This document shows positions 9,350-17,495 of a stretch of 64,000 nucleotides of DNA, one piece after another. Every line of letters starts with the position of its first letter. Position 1 is the stretch's first letter. Origin of the DNA: Actinomycetota bacterium (GTDB lineage Bacteria; Actinomycetota; Aquicultoria; Subteraquimicrobiales; Subteraquimicrobiaceae); NCBI GenBank assembly GCA_030018275.1, contig JASEGB010000003.1, positions 73,600-137,599 of the forward strand, given 5' to 3'. The position numbers and the translations under genes were made by a program. The notes beneath the pieces are model-generated. The model was given only the letters and a program-made list of their open reading frames with translations, did no database searches and was not told the origin of the DNA.

Positions 9350-10136
9350 AATCGAGGAAAGGTTTAAAAAACTTAAAGGGAAAGGAAGAGCTGCTTTAAT
9401 TCCCTATACAATGGCTGGTTATCCAACCTTGAATGGATCCAAGAGGATTATAGAGGCGTTAGCTGAGTGGGGAGATATCATCGAAATCGGGATACCCTAT
9501 TCGGATCCGCTTGCCGATGGTGCAACCATTCAAAAGGCATCTGTGGTAGCGTTATCACAGGGAATAAAGACACCGCAAGTTCTGGAGATGATCGCAGATA
9601 TCCGGAGGGTAACTGATACACCATTTGTCATCATGACTTACTACAATGCGATTTATAAATATGGTCTTGACGTCTTTGCAAAAGCCGTTGCAGGGGTGGG
9701 AGTCGATGGAGTGATTATTCCGGATTTGCCCCCTGAGGAGGCTCATCCTTGGTGCTCGGTTGCCAAAGCAAATTCCATCGACACCATTTTTTTGCTCGCC
9801 CCCACTAGCACCGAGGACAGGATTAGGAAAGTGGCATCCGCATGTTGTGGATTCATTTACTGCGTTTCCCTAACTGGGGTTACTGGAGCAAGAGAAGCTC
9901 TATCCATTACCCTACCTCAGTTTATCTCACGGGTAAGAGTGCTGACCGACAAGCCATTGGCGATCGGTTTTGGGATCTCCTCTCCCGAACATGCCAGGGA
10001 AGTTGCGAAAATTGCCGATGGTGTCATAATAGGAAGCGCGCTCATCGATCTCATAGATAAGGCAAAGGATGAGCGGGAACAAATAGCCAGCGTAACTGGA
10101 TTTGTGAGAGATATACTGGCTGCATTAGGGAGGTAA
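9342..10136 (+). CDS. trpA: Tryptophan synthase alpha chain
   Basis: Cleaves indole-3-glycerol phosphate to indole and glyceraldehyde 3-phosphate. A TIM barrel of 264 residues. The catalytic Glu is in [19 protein letters not shown], and the loop-2 Asp region is [12 protein letters not shown]. The phosphate-binding end contains [10 protein letters not shown] and [10 protein letters not shown]. It is the last gene of the tryptophan set; accD follows after only 13 bases, so transcription may continue into fatty acid genes. Confidence 0.96.
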   Translation: MSRIEERFKKLKGKGRAALIPYTMAGYPTLNGSKRIIEALAEWGDIIEIGIPYSDPLADGATIQKASVVALSQGIKTPQVLEMIADIRRVTDTPFVIMTYYNAIYKYGLDVFAKAVAGVGVDGVIIPDLPPEEAHPWCSVAKANSIDTIFLLAPTSTEDRIRKVASACCGFIYCVSLTGVTGAREALSITLPQFISRVRVLTDKPLAIGFGISSPEHAREVAKIADGVIIGSALIDLIDKAKDEREQIASVTGFVRDILAALGR

Positions 10137-10149
10137 AAGTGAGGAAATA

Positions 10150-11007
10150 ATGCCCATTTCCGAATGGTTCCATAAGAAGGGTAAGAATGGTGGAATAAAT
10201 CCATCTTCTGAAAAGCGCGAGATCCCCGAGGGGATTTGGTCGAGGTGTGCTGCTTGCAACGAGATCATCTTCCAAGGAGAACTACTCAGGAATCACAGGG
10301 TCTGTCCAAAGTGCAATTACCATTTTTCATTAACTCCCTGGGAGCGAATAAATCTCCTCATTGACGGAAATACTTTTAAGGAGTTTAATCCTCATCTTTG
10401 TTCAAAAGATCCCCTTGAATTTGTTGCTGCCAAGTCTTACCTGGAAAGCTTGAGTCAAGCGAGGGAAAGGACCGGACTCGATGAAGCCGTAGTCACCGGT
10501 GAAGGTCAACTCAATGGGCATAAGGTCATTTTGGGTGTCATGGACTTTCGATTCGTCGGGGGAAGTATGGGTTCTGTGGTAGGAGAGAAGATCACAAGGA
10601 TTGTGGAAAAGGCGGAAAAAGAGAGGATTCCTCTGATTACAGTCTCGGCATCCGGGGGAGCTCGAATGCAAGAGGGCATGCTCTCACTAGCGCAAATGGC
10701 TAAGACCAGCGCAGCCCTCGCCCGCCTTCATGAGGCAAGGGTTCCCTATATTGCCATACTGACCCATCCCACCACTGGAGGGGTTGCCGCCAGCTTTGCC
10801 ATGCTCGGGGACGTAATAATTTCGGAACCAAGGGCTTTGATCGGATTCGCAGGCCCCAGGGTTATCGAAAAAACCATGAAACAAAAGCTCCCCCGAGGTT
10901 TCCAGACGGCGGAGTTCTTGCTTGAGCATGGCATGATCGATATGGTCGTTGTTCGAGGTGAACTAAAATCGACCATCTCCAAACTCCTAGATTTCTTCAC
11001 AGGATAA
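10150..11007 (+). CDS. accD: Acetyl-CoA carboxylase carboxyltransferase subunit beta
   Basis: Transfers CO2 from carboxybiotin to acetyl-CoA together with AccA. The 285-residue protein begins with a four-cysteine zinc ribbon (CAACNEI and CPKCNYH) and continues with the crotonase-fold carboxyltransferase domain. Typical segments are VMDFRFVGGSMGSVVGEK, SASGGARMQEG, HPTTGGVAASFAMLGD and ALIGFAGPRVIE. Its accA partner follows after a 258-base interruption that holds a decayed gene. Confidence 0.96.
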   Translation: MPISEWFHKKGKNGGINPSSEKREIPEGIWSRCAACNEIIFQGELLRNHRVCPKCNYHFSLTPWERINLLIDGNTFKEFNPHLCSKDPLEFVAAKSYLESLSQARERTGLDEAVVTGEGQLNGHKVILGVMDFRFVGGSMGSVVGEKITRIVEKAEKERIPLITVSASGGARMQEGMLSLAQMAKTSAALARLHEARVPYIAILTHPTTGGVAASFAMLGDVIISEPRALIGFAGPRVIEKTMKQKLPRGFQTAEFLLEHGMIDMVVVRGELKSTISKLLDFFTG

Positions 11008-11057
11008 TTTCCTAGACACAATATATTTAAAGAAATTTTCTGAATTCGCCATTTGTT

Positions 11058-11262
11058 TGTCAATTGTAGATTTTGTTTGTCTTGAGAAAAGGATTGTAGT
11101 AGAAGTCGATGGTGGACAACATCAAAAAGAAAAAGATAGAGATAAAGATATCGAAGACAATGAAGTTCTTAAAAATACAAAAAGATATGCTCCCATCAAA
11201 GGAGAGAAAAAGAGTATCCACTAAAAACGGAGAAGAGCCTAAATTTAAGACCGTAAGGTGCT
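11058..11262 (+). pseudogene. Decayed DUF559 endonuclease-like gene, second copy
   Basis: This stretch between accD and accA aligns base by base with the 3' half of the DUF559 gene at 38932-39363 and with sequence after its stop. Shared segments read VDFVCLEK, IVVEVDGGQHQ and NEVLKN. Two internal deletions are visible relative to the other copy: one removes the segment around WLQNQGFKVLRFWD, the other the region after NEVLKN. Similarity resumes around CCATCAAAGGAG and GTATCCACTAAAAACGGAG and continues to about 11250. The other copy also lies immediately upstream of a plus-strand gene. Confidence 0.8.
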
Positions 11263-11265
11263 GAG

Positions 11266-12231
11266 ATGCCAAGACGAAGATTCATGCTCGATTTCGAGAG
11301 ACCCATAGTGGAACTGGAGAATAAGTTAGAGGAGTTAAAGCAATCGCCCCTCTCTTCCCAGCCTGAAATAGCGGGGGAAATCGAATACCTAGAAGCTCAA
11401 GTCGAGAAGTTAAAGAAGAAAGTTTATTCTGAATTAAGTCCCTGGAAAAAGGTACAAATTGCCAGACATCCAGATCGCCCCCGAACATCGGATTACATCA
11501 ATTTAATCTTCACCGATTTCCTTGAACTCCATGGAGATAGACTTTTTCGGGATGACCCCGCAATTATAGGTGGACCCGCCTTTTTAGGTCACCAGAGGGT
11601 GATGATCATAGGTCATCAGAAGGGCAAGGATACCAAGGAAAATTTGTTACGAAATTTTGGTATGCCTCATCCGGAAGGTTATAGGAAGGCTTTGAGATTG
11701 ATGAAACTAGCGAAGAAATTTAACATCCCCATTTTGTGTTTCATCGACACACCTGGTGCCTACCCAGGTATTGGGGCGGAGGAGAGGGGGCAAGCCATTG
11801 CCATCGCCAATAATTTGATGGAAATGAGCTTGCTTTCTACACCCATAATTGTGGTGAACATCGGGGAAGGGGGAAGTGGTGGAGCTCTTGCCTTAGGTGT
11901 GGGTGACAAAATCTTTATGCTGGAGAATGCGTATTATTCGGTGATTTCTCCTGAGGGTTGCGCGAGTATACTGTGGCGAGACGAATCCAAAGCTCCTGAA
12001 GCTGCGCAAGCCCTAAAGCTGACGGCGGATGCCCTCTTAGAGCTGGGTATAATCGATGGAATAGTGAAGGAACCACTGGGAGGTGCCCATCGCGATCCAA
12101 GCTTTGTCGCTAAGGAGCTAAAGAGCATTTTGGTTGCCTCCCTCGGTGAGCTAAGGTCGTATTCTCCCAATAAGTTACTCGAACGGCGTTATAAAAGGCT
12201 AAGAGAGACTGGGATTTTTGAAGAGGGATAG
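11266..12231 (+). CDS. accA: Acetyl-CoA carboxylase carboxyltransferase subunit alpha
   Basis: Partner of AccD in malonyl-CoA formation. A 321-residue protein with the AccA N-terminal helix region (LDFERPIVELENKLEEL), a coiled-coil-like stretch, then RPRTSDYINLIFTDFLELHGDR, GHQKGKDTKEN, FGMPHPEGYRKA, DTPGAYPGIGAEERGQ and EGGSGGALALG. An ATG six codons downstream (MLDFERP) is an alternative start. The upstream sequence belongs to a decayed insertion, so the original ribosome-binding site may have been replaced. Confidence 0.95.
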   Translation: MPRRRFMLDFERPIVELENKLEELKQSPLSSQPEIAGEIEYLEAQVEKLKKKVYSELSPWKKVQIARHPDRPRTSDYINLIFTDFLELHGDRLFRDDPAIIGGPAFLGHQRVMIIGHQKGKDTKENLLRNFGMPHPEGYRKALRLMKLAKKFNIPILCFIDTPGAYPGIGAEERGQAIAIANNLMEMSLLSTPIIVVNIGEGGSGGALALGVGDKIFMLENAYYSVISPEGCASILWRDESKAPEAAQALKLTADALLELGIIDGIVKEPLGGAHRDPSFVAKELKSILVASLGELRSYSPNKLLERRYKRLRETGIFEEG

Positions 12232-12265
12232 AAATGATGCTCCTGGTGTGTGAAGGAGAATATTC

Positions 12266-13108
12266 ATGAGGGAAATCGAAGCAGGTAAAATAACCGATGT
12301 GATATCGTATCTTTGTAAAGAAGCCAATTTTAGCCTACCGGACGATGTTCTTTCAGCCATTAAGACTGCTAAACTGCGGGAAGAGTCTCCAATGGGCAAG
12401 GAAGTGCTCTCCTTGATCTTGGAGAATGCGCAAGTAGCAGAACGGGAGAAGATTCCCTTATGTCAAGATACCGGATGCGTGATTGTATTTTTGGAGTTAG
12501 GGCAGGAGGTCATAATCAAAGGTGATATTTATAGGGTCATAGATGAAGGAGTTCGCCGGGGTTATGAGGAGGGTTATCTTCGAAAGTCAATGGTCAAGGA
12601 CACCTGTTTTTCAAGGGAGAATACAGGCGACAATACTCCTGCCATTGTGCATATGGAAATCGTGCCCGGGGATGCATTGAAGATTATAGTCATGCCCAAG
12701 GGAAGCGGGAGCGAAAACATGAGCCGCCTTTCCATGCTAAAACCCGCAGAGGGCGTGGAGGGAATCATCGATTTCGTGGTGGAGACCGTTGAGATCGCGG
12801 GACCCAATTCTTGCCCTCCTTTGATCGTGGGTGTGGGAATAGGTGGATCCTTTGAGATGGCAGCATACCTCGCCAAAAAGGCTTTGTTGAGGAAGGTGCA
12901 GGGAAAAAATCCCTCTATTGAGGTGGCGAATCTGGAGAGAGAGCTGCTCGAAAGGATAAATCATTTGGGCATCGGTCCTCAGGGTTTTGGGGGAAGAATC
13001 ACTGCTTTGGCGGTTCACGTGGAGACTTTCCCCACGCACATGGCAAGTCTTCCAGTGGCTGTGAATCTTAATTGCTATGCAGCTCGCAGAAAAGGAGCCA
13101 TTCTTTGA
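12266..13108 (+). CDS. fumA: Fumarate hydratase class I, alpha (N-terminal) subunit
   Basis: Hydration of fumarate to malate with an oxygen-sensitive [4Fe-4S] cluster. The 280-residue protein corresponds to the N-terminal domain of class I fumarase. The three cluster cysteines are visible in PLCQDTGC, NSCPPLIVGVG and NLNCYAARR. Other landmarks are SRENTGDNTPA and KGSGSENMSRL. It pairs with the separate beta subunit just downstream. Related L-tartrate dehydratases share this architecture; with no other clue, fumarase is the more likely function. Confidence 0.9.
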   Translation: MREIEAGKITDVISYLCKEANFSLPDDVLSAIKTAKLREESPMGKEVLSLILENAQVAEREKIPLCQDTGCVIVFLELGQEVIIKGDIYRVIDEGVRRGYEEGYLRKSMVKDTCFSRENTGDNTPAIVHMEIVPGDALKIIVMPKGSGSENMSRLSMLKPAEGVEGIIDFVVETVEIAGPNSCPPLIVGVGIGGSFEMAAYLAKKALLRKVQGKNPSIEVANLERELLERINHLGIGPQGFGGRITALAVHVETFPTHMASLPVAVNLNCYAARRKGAIL

Positions 13109-13144
13109 GGGATAAGGGAGAAGTCTAGAGGGAGAAGGAGGAAA

Positions 13145-13717
13145 ATGTGTCAGCCTATAAGGCTTAGTCCACCGCTTTCAGACGAGGATATTGAAAATTT
13201 AAGAATCGGTGACAGGGCCCTAATCACGGGAGCGATATATACGGCAAGAGACGCTGCCCATGGGCGTTTAATCTCCTCATTGCGGGAGGGGAGGGAGCTT
13301 CCCATCGATCTTGAGGGACAAGTCATTTACTATGTTGGTCCTACTCCCGCAAGACCAGGTCAGATCATTGGTACTGCTGGACCCACTACCAGCTCTCGAA
13401 TGGACCCATACGCTCCAAAGTTACTTGCCCTTGGTTTGAAGGGGATGATCGGCAAGGGTAAGAGATCCCAGGAGGTAAAAGAGGCATTAAAGAAGTATAA
13501 AGCCATTTACTTTGCACCACTGGGAGGTGCTGCAGCCCCCGTTCTCATCAGTAAAACCATCAAAAAATGCAAAGTGGTGGCCTATGAGGATCTGGGAACG
13601 GAAGCCATTCATGAATTTGAAGTTGAAGATTTCCCCGTAATTGTGGTGAATGACATTTACGGCGGCGATCTCTACGAAGAAGGTAGAAGGAAATATCAGA
13701 TACTGAAATCATCTTAA
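13145..13717 (+). CDS. fumB: Fumarate hydratase class I, beta (C-terminal) subunit
   Basis: C-terminal domain of class I fumarase as a separate 190-residue protein. Typical segments are GDRALITGAIYTARDAAHGRL, GPTPARPGQIIGTAGPTTSSRMD, GMIGKGKRS and APLGGAAAPVLISKTIK. The RBS AGAAGGAGGAAA precedes the ATG. It follows the alpha subunit by 36 bases and would form the heteromeric enzyme with it. Its end overlaps the convergent amidohydrolase gene by 9 bases. Confidence 0.9.
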   Translation: MCQPIRLSPPLSDEDIENLRIGDRALITGAIYTARDAAHGRLISSLREGRELPIDLEGQVIYYVGPTPARPGQIIGTAGPTTSSRMDPYAPKLLALGLKGMIGKGKRSQEVKEALKKYKAIYFAPLGGAAAPVLISKTIKKCKVVAYEDLGTEAIHEFEVEDFPVIVVNDIYGGDLYEEGRRKYQILKSS

Positions 13718-15019
13718 TTTCGATTGCACTTTTTGGATTTGGGCTGAAATCGATTTCTCATCCAGGGTTTGGCACTTATCCCTTTCATACAACACCCTAC
13801 CGGCGACCATGGTGAAAATGACCTTTGCTTTTTCCGCGTCAACCAAGCTTAAGTAAATGTCATCATGATCGATGGGTAAATCAACTACGATTATGTCCGC
13901 TTGCTTGCCTTCCTCTAGGGAACCAATCTGATTTTCCATCCTAAGAACCTGAGCTCCTCCCAAGGTTGCCATTTTTACTAACTGCTGTGGAGGAATCTTA
14001 TGTTGGAGGAGAGCTGTTTTAAACTCGCTGAGTATGTTCAGATCGTCATTGCTCGCAAGGCTATCGGTGCCAAAGCCCACTCTGAGATCACTTTCAAAGA
14101 AGTCGGATAGAGGAGCGGTTCCCACCTTAAGACGTGCGTTGCTCCTGGGACAGCAAGTGATACCTACATCCTTTTCCTTTAAGACACTGATGTCCTCCTT
14201 GTCAACATGAACGCAGTGAACTGCTATGACATTATTATCCAAAACACCCAGTTGTTCTAAGTATCGAACTGGACTCACCCTGCCTGTCGGCCTGCCCTCC
14301 GGTAGGCAGGGCAGACACGGTCCCCTCGGTTGCCAGAAAAGTTTTAAACCAGCCATCTTCAAAAACCTATACTCTTCCCTGGATTCCGCCAAGTGTGTTG
14401 AAAGGAGTAATCCATTATGTTGCGCCCATTCGCTTAAAGATTGAAATACCCGAGGGGCAACGGTGTAAGTAGCGTGGGGAGATATCCCCATGTTGAGGAG
14501 ACCATTCCCACATTTTTCTTTCCAATATTGGATGATTTTTTCCGACTCTGAGATTTTCTGATCAGCCTTTGCATCGTCAATTTCTATAACTTCGTGAAAG
14601 GCAAGACCCCGAAGCTCCGATTGGAGTAGGACTTCGAATCCTGGTCCAAAGCTTATTATATTGGCCACGCAGGTAACTCCGGATTTAATGCACTCCAAAG
14701 TTCCAAATAGGGCTGAGACCTTCCAATCACTCAAGGAAAGCTTTCTGCTCTTCTTAACCAGTTCTACGATCCAGGGGAAGAAGGACAAATTCTTGAGGAT
14801 CCCCCTGAAGGCGCTGTATTCAAGATGAGTATGAGTGTTGACGAGGCCCGGCATGATGATGGCTCGTCCGAAATCAATCAGGGGTTCTTTTGGGTGAACT
14901 TTTTTCAGTTCTTCCTTGGAGCCTACAGCCTTAATCACATCTTTTGAGATCAAGACTGCTCCTTCATCGATGGGCTCTCTGGTGATCGGCAGAACCCATT
15001 TAGCGGTAAGCAGCATCAT
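13709..15019 (-). CDS. Amidohydrolase, probable aminodeoxyfutalosine (or MTA/SAH) deaminase
   Basis: Metal-dependent deaminase of the MtaD/SsnA branch of the amidohydrolase superfamily, 436 residues. The first metal site is NTHTHLEY, the second histidine is in SPHATYT, the next in LSTHLAESREEY, and the catalytic Asp in GFGTDSLASND. The gene sits in the menaquinone locus beside a nucleoside phosphorylase and upstream mqnC/A/E, which favours deamination of 6-amino-6-deoxyfutalosine to futalosine. MTA/SAH deaminase is the alternative, since the family does not separate cleanly by eye. Oddity: residues around RGPCLPCLPEGRPTGRV are encoded by an inserted palindrome (14278-14320) just before SPVRYLEQLG. 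Confidence 0.75.
   Translation of the reverse strand: MMLLTAKWVLPITREPIDEGAVLISKDVIKAVGSKEELKKVHPKEPLIDFGRAIIMPGLVNTHTHLEYSAFRGILKNLSFFPWIVELVKKSRKLSLSDWKVSALFGTLECIKSGVTCVANIISFGPGFEVLLQSELRGLAFHEVIEIDDAKADQKISESEKIIQYWKEKCGNGLLNMGISPHATYTVAPRVFQSLSEWAQHNGLLLSTHLAESREEYRFLKMAGLKLFWQPRGPCLPCLPEGRPTGRVSPVRYLEQLGVLDNNVIAVHCVHVDKEDISVLKEKDVGITCCPRSNARLKVGTAPLSDFFESDLRVGFGTDSLASNDDLNILSEFKTALLQHKIPPQQLVKMATLGGAQVLRMENQIGSLEEGKQADIIVVDLPIDHDDIYLSLVDAEKAKVIFTMVAGRVLYERDKCQTLDEKSISAQIQKVQSKLR
14278..14320. repeat. Palindromic element inserted in frame in the amidohydrolase gene
   Basis: GC-rich palindrome with outer words CCTGCCTGTCGG and CAGGGCAGACACGG and an inner CCTGCC...GGCAGG stem. It adds a peptide containing CLPCLPEGRPTGR on the coding strand. 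Related copies lie at 33173-33190, 38724-38739 and 50721-50755. Confidence 0.8.
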
Positions 15020-15044
15020 ATCCCATCTCGTTGAAAGCCGAAAG

Positions 15045-15881
15045 CTAATCTTTTAACAGGGTAGGTTTTCGAAATTCCATGCATCCGCATTTTTCTTGAG
15101 AGTCCGTTATATTTCTTAGGGCTTCCAGAACTATCTGACCAATTTTCTTTGATTCTTCGTGGAAGATATCTTTAAGCTTATCATGCTCCCAGTCTTTCAC
15201 GATCCCTTCAGCGTAGTTTACCACCATGTAAACTCCAGCATAGCAAGCTCCGATATCTCTTGCCAGATAGACTTCTGGAGAAAGGCTTTGACCGACGACA
15301 TCCGCACCGAACTGCCTCATCATGGAGACCTCCGCGCGGCTCTCGAATCTAGGACCTTCGGTGACTAGATAAATCCCCCTCTCGAAGACCCTTCCTGGGT
15401 GATATTTTTGGACGGAGGAGAGCAGTGCGGCGTGTACCTGAGGACATATGGGCTGGCGCATGATTAAGAGGTGCTCTCCCACTACGGTTAATCCCTTCCG
15501 ACCGGTAAAGTCGATGAAATCTGTGGGGATAATGATATCTCTGGGGTTAAGGAGGTGGTTTATGCTTCCCACTCCACCCTCGGCGATGATTTTCTTTACC
15601 CCCGCTTCTTTAAGTACCCAAAATACTCCACTGGAGGCCTTACCTCTATCCACCTTGGGTCTCCAACCATGCATTTTACAGGTCAGAACCCGTTTTTTCT
15701 CATTTTGATTATCTAAGATGGTGAAGAGCTTGAAGAGAGAGCTCTCCCCGAAGGGGGTTTCAAAGGTGAGGTTAGAGTCGATTATCTCTATTCCACTAAC
15801 ACCGACTTCTTCCGGGAAATCGATGGAAAATGTACTTGACCCCCCGATGATGGCAAAACTCGCCTTTGGTATCTTCTCCAT
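15045..15881 (-). CDS. MTA phosphorylase-family nucleoside phosphorylase
   Basis: Purine nucleoside phosphorylase family 2 protein of 278 residues. It aligns with S-methyl-5'-thioadenosine and methylthioinosine phosphorylases: the N-terminal phosphate loop IIGGSSTF, IAEGGVGSIN, IIPTDFIDFTG, YLVTEGPRFESRAE, and MVVNYAEGI. The usual loop Gly and the HMAHPxCP segment are altered (here LLIMRQPICPQ), so the substrate is probably not plain MTA. In this locus it could cleave futalosine or aminodeoxyfutalosine by phosphorolysis, replacing the hydrolase MqnB, which is not in the window. That is inference from context. Confidence 0.75.
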   Translation of the reverse strand: MEKIPKASFAIIGGSSTFSIDFPEEVGVSGIEIIDSNLTFETPFGESSLFKLFTILDNQNEKKRVLTCKMHGWRPKVDRGKASSGVFWVLKEAGVKKIIAEGGVGSINHLLNPRDIIIPTDFIDFTGRKGLTVVGEHLLIMRQPICPQVHAALLSSVQKYHPGRVFERGIYLVTEGPRFESRAEVSMMRQFGADVVGQSLSPEVYLARDIGACYAGVYMVVNYAEGIVKDWEHDKLKDIFHEESKKIGQIVLEALRNITDSQEKCGCMEFRKPTLLKD

Positions 15882-15903
15882 GACCTACTCCCAAATTAAA
15901 AGT

Positions 15904-16284
15904 TTAGTCAGTTCTAGAAAGGATTTCGAAATATTTTGCCACACGTGGCTCGAACATAGCAGCAGACAAAAGCTCCAGTGCTTTGCTTTTCCTCTTTGGT
16001 TTGACTGCGTTTTTAATTAGCATAAGAAGCGCAATATTCTGAGGATCAATGGATTCTGTGCGGATTGAGTAATATGCAAAAGTTCTCTTATTTCTACTTG
16101 TCACAAAGCCCATCCTTAGAAGAACAGATAGATTCCGAGAAATGGTTGCAAATTGCTTCCAATTTCTCACTAATTTCTCCAACAGTCATTTCACCTTCTG
16201 TGAGCAATAGCTTGAGTATCTGAAGACGCTTTTTACAGGAAAGTGCCTTAAATGCCACTGCAGTTGCTCTAATTGAGGTTTCAT
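15904..16284 (-). pseudogene. ArsR-type winged-helix regulator, frameshifted
   Basis: The minus strand starts with GGGGG, a short spacer and ATG at 16284 (MKPQLEQ), but the ArsR-like body VAFKALSCKKRLQILKLLL and GEMTVGEISEKLE continues in another frame. The recognition helix region ATISRNLSVLLRMGFV is back in the first frame. Two compensating shifts are therefore needed to make one normal regulator of about 125 residues. Either a pseudogene or indel errors in the assembly. If intact it would be a natural candidate regulator of the adjoining minus-strand genes. Confidence 0.6.
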
Positions 16285-16427
16285 TTTCTACCCCCTAGCA
16301 ATCAAAATTGTAAAATACCAATGTTATTATTTCCGTAATTGCGCAACTATGAAAATAAGATGAGGGATCTGTTTTCCTTTTTAGATTTTTAAGAATTTTG
16401 GCTCGAATGGAAACATGTTTCAGTCAT

Positions 16428-17495
16428 TTAAAATATCTTTAAAATGCCATAAAAGGTGTTGCGTTGGGCGGGAATCATGCGCGCATCTTTGATCACTCTG
16501 ATCATTTCCCCTTTGGGCATCCTGTGAGAAACTCCCGTCGCTCTGACCACGTTTTCCTCGATCATAGTACTTCCCAAATCATTGGCACCAAATGCCAAAG
16601 CCACCTGCCCGATTTTTGCTCCCTGGGTGACCCAGGAGGCTTGAATGTTGGGAATGTTGTCCAGGAATAGACGTGATATAGCCAGTGTTTTTAAATAGTC
16701 AAAGGCACCGGTAGTCTCGCCTCCCAGGGCTGTATGACCTGGTTGATATGTCCAGGGGATAAAGGCGGTGAAGCCACCCGTTTTATCTTGAAGATTTCTG
16801 ATTTGCTCCAGATGCTTCAATCTATGCTCGAAGGTTTCCACACTGCCGAACATCATCGTCGCCGTGGTGGGCATCTTCAAGTTATGAGCCACTTCCATGA
16901 CTTTCAGCCAGTCTTGCGTGCCAATCTTATTTGGGCTGATATGTTCACGGATATCATCGGCTAGTATCTCCGCTCCTCCCCCTGGGAGAGAATCTAACCC
17001 TGCATTCTTTAGCTCTTGGAGGGTCTCTTCAATGGTAAGCCCTGAAATCCTTGAGATGTGAACGATCTCGGGAGGGGAGAAGGAGTGAATGTGGATATCA
17101 AAATTTGCTTTTATGCTTCGGAGCAGATCCGTGTAATAATCGATGGTTAAATCGGGATGAAGTCCCCCCTGAAGCAGTATCTCTGTCCCATCCAACTCTA
17201 GGGTTTCTTCAATCTTTTTAAATATCTCATCTTTAGTCAATAAGTAAGCTTCTGGGTGACCCTTTTCGCGGTAGAAGGCACAGAACCTACATTTAGTTAT
17301 ACAAATATTCGTGTAATTGATATTCCGACCGATGATGAAAGTGACGATACTGTCGGGATGGTATTTCTTTCTCACCCTATCCGCTGCCAATCCCAGTGGG
17401 ATCAAATTTTCCTCTTCGAAAAGCGTGAGACACTCATCGACGGATAATCTACCTCCTCGAATTGTCTTTTCTAGCGCGTGATCCACATCCTTCAC
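16428..17495 (-). CDS. mqnC: Cyclic dehypoxanthinyl futalosine synthase (radical SAM)
   Basis: Radical SAM enzyme of the futalosine pathway that cyclises dehypoxanthinyl futalosine. 355 residues. The [4Fe-4S]/SAM cysteines are in NICITKCRFCAF, preceded by IIGRNINYTN and followed by YREKGHPEAY, which separates MqnC from MqnE. Later segments are ILLQGGLHPDL, HSFSPPEIVH, LPGGGAEIL and TTATMMFG. It overlaps the upstream mqnA by 4 bases, indicating co-translation in the mqnE-mqnA-mqnC order. Confidence 0.93.
   Translation of the reverse strand: MKDVDHALEKTIRGGRLSVDECLTLFEEENLIPLGLAADRVRKKYHPDSIVTFIIGRNINYTNICITKCRFCAFYREKGHPEAYLLTKDEIFKKIEETLELDGTEILLQGGLHPDLTIDYYTDLLRSIKANFDIHIHSFSPPEIVHISRISGLTIEETLQELKNAGLDSLPGGGAEILADDIREHISPNKIGTQDWLKVMEVAHNLKMPTTATMMFGSVETFEHRLKHLEQIRNLQDKTGGFTAFIPWTYQPGHTALGGETTGAFDYLKTLAISRLFLDNIPNIQASWVTQGAKIGQVALAFGANDLGSTMIEENVVRATGVSHRMPKGEMIRVIKDARMIPAQRNTFYGILKIF

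Noticed and set aside
13709-15019. Simple assignment as cytosine or guanine deaminase
   Set aside because: The HATYT, THLAESREEY and GTDSLASND segments fit the MTA/SAH/aminofutalosine deaminase branch better, and the neighbours are menaquinone genes.
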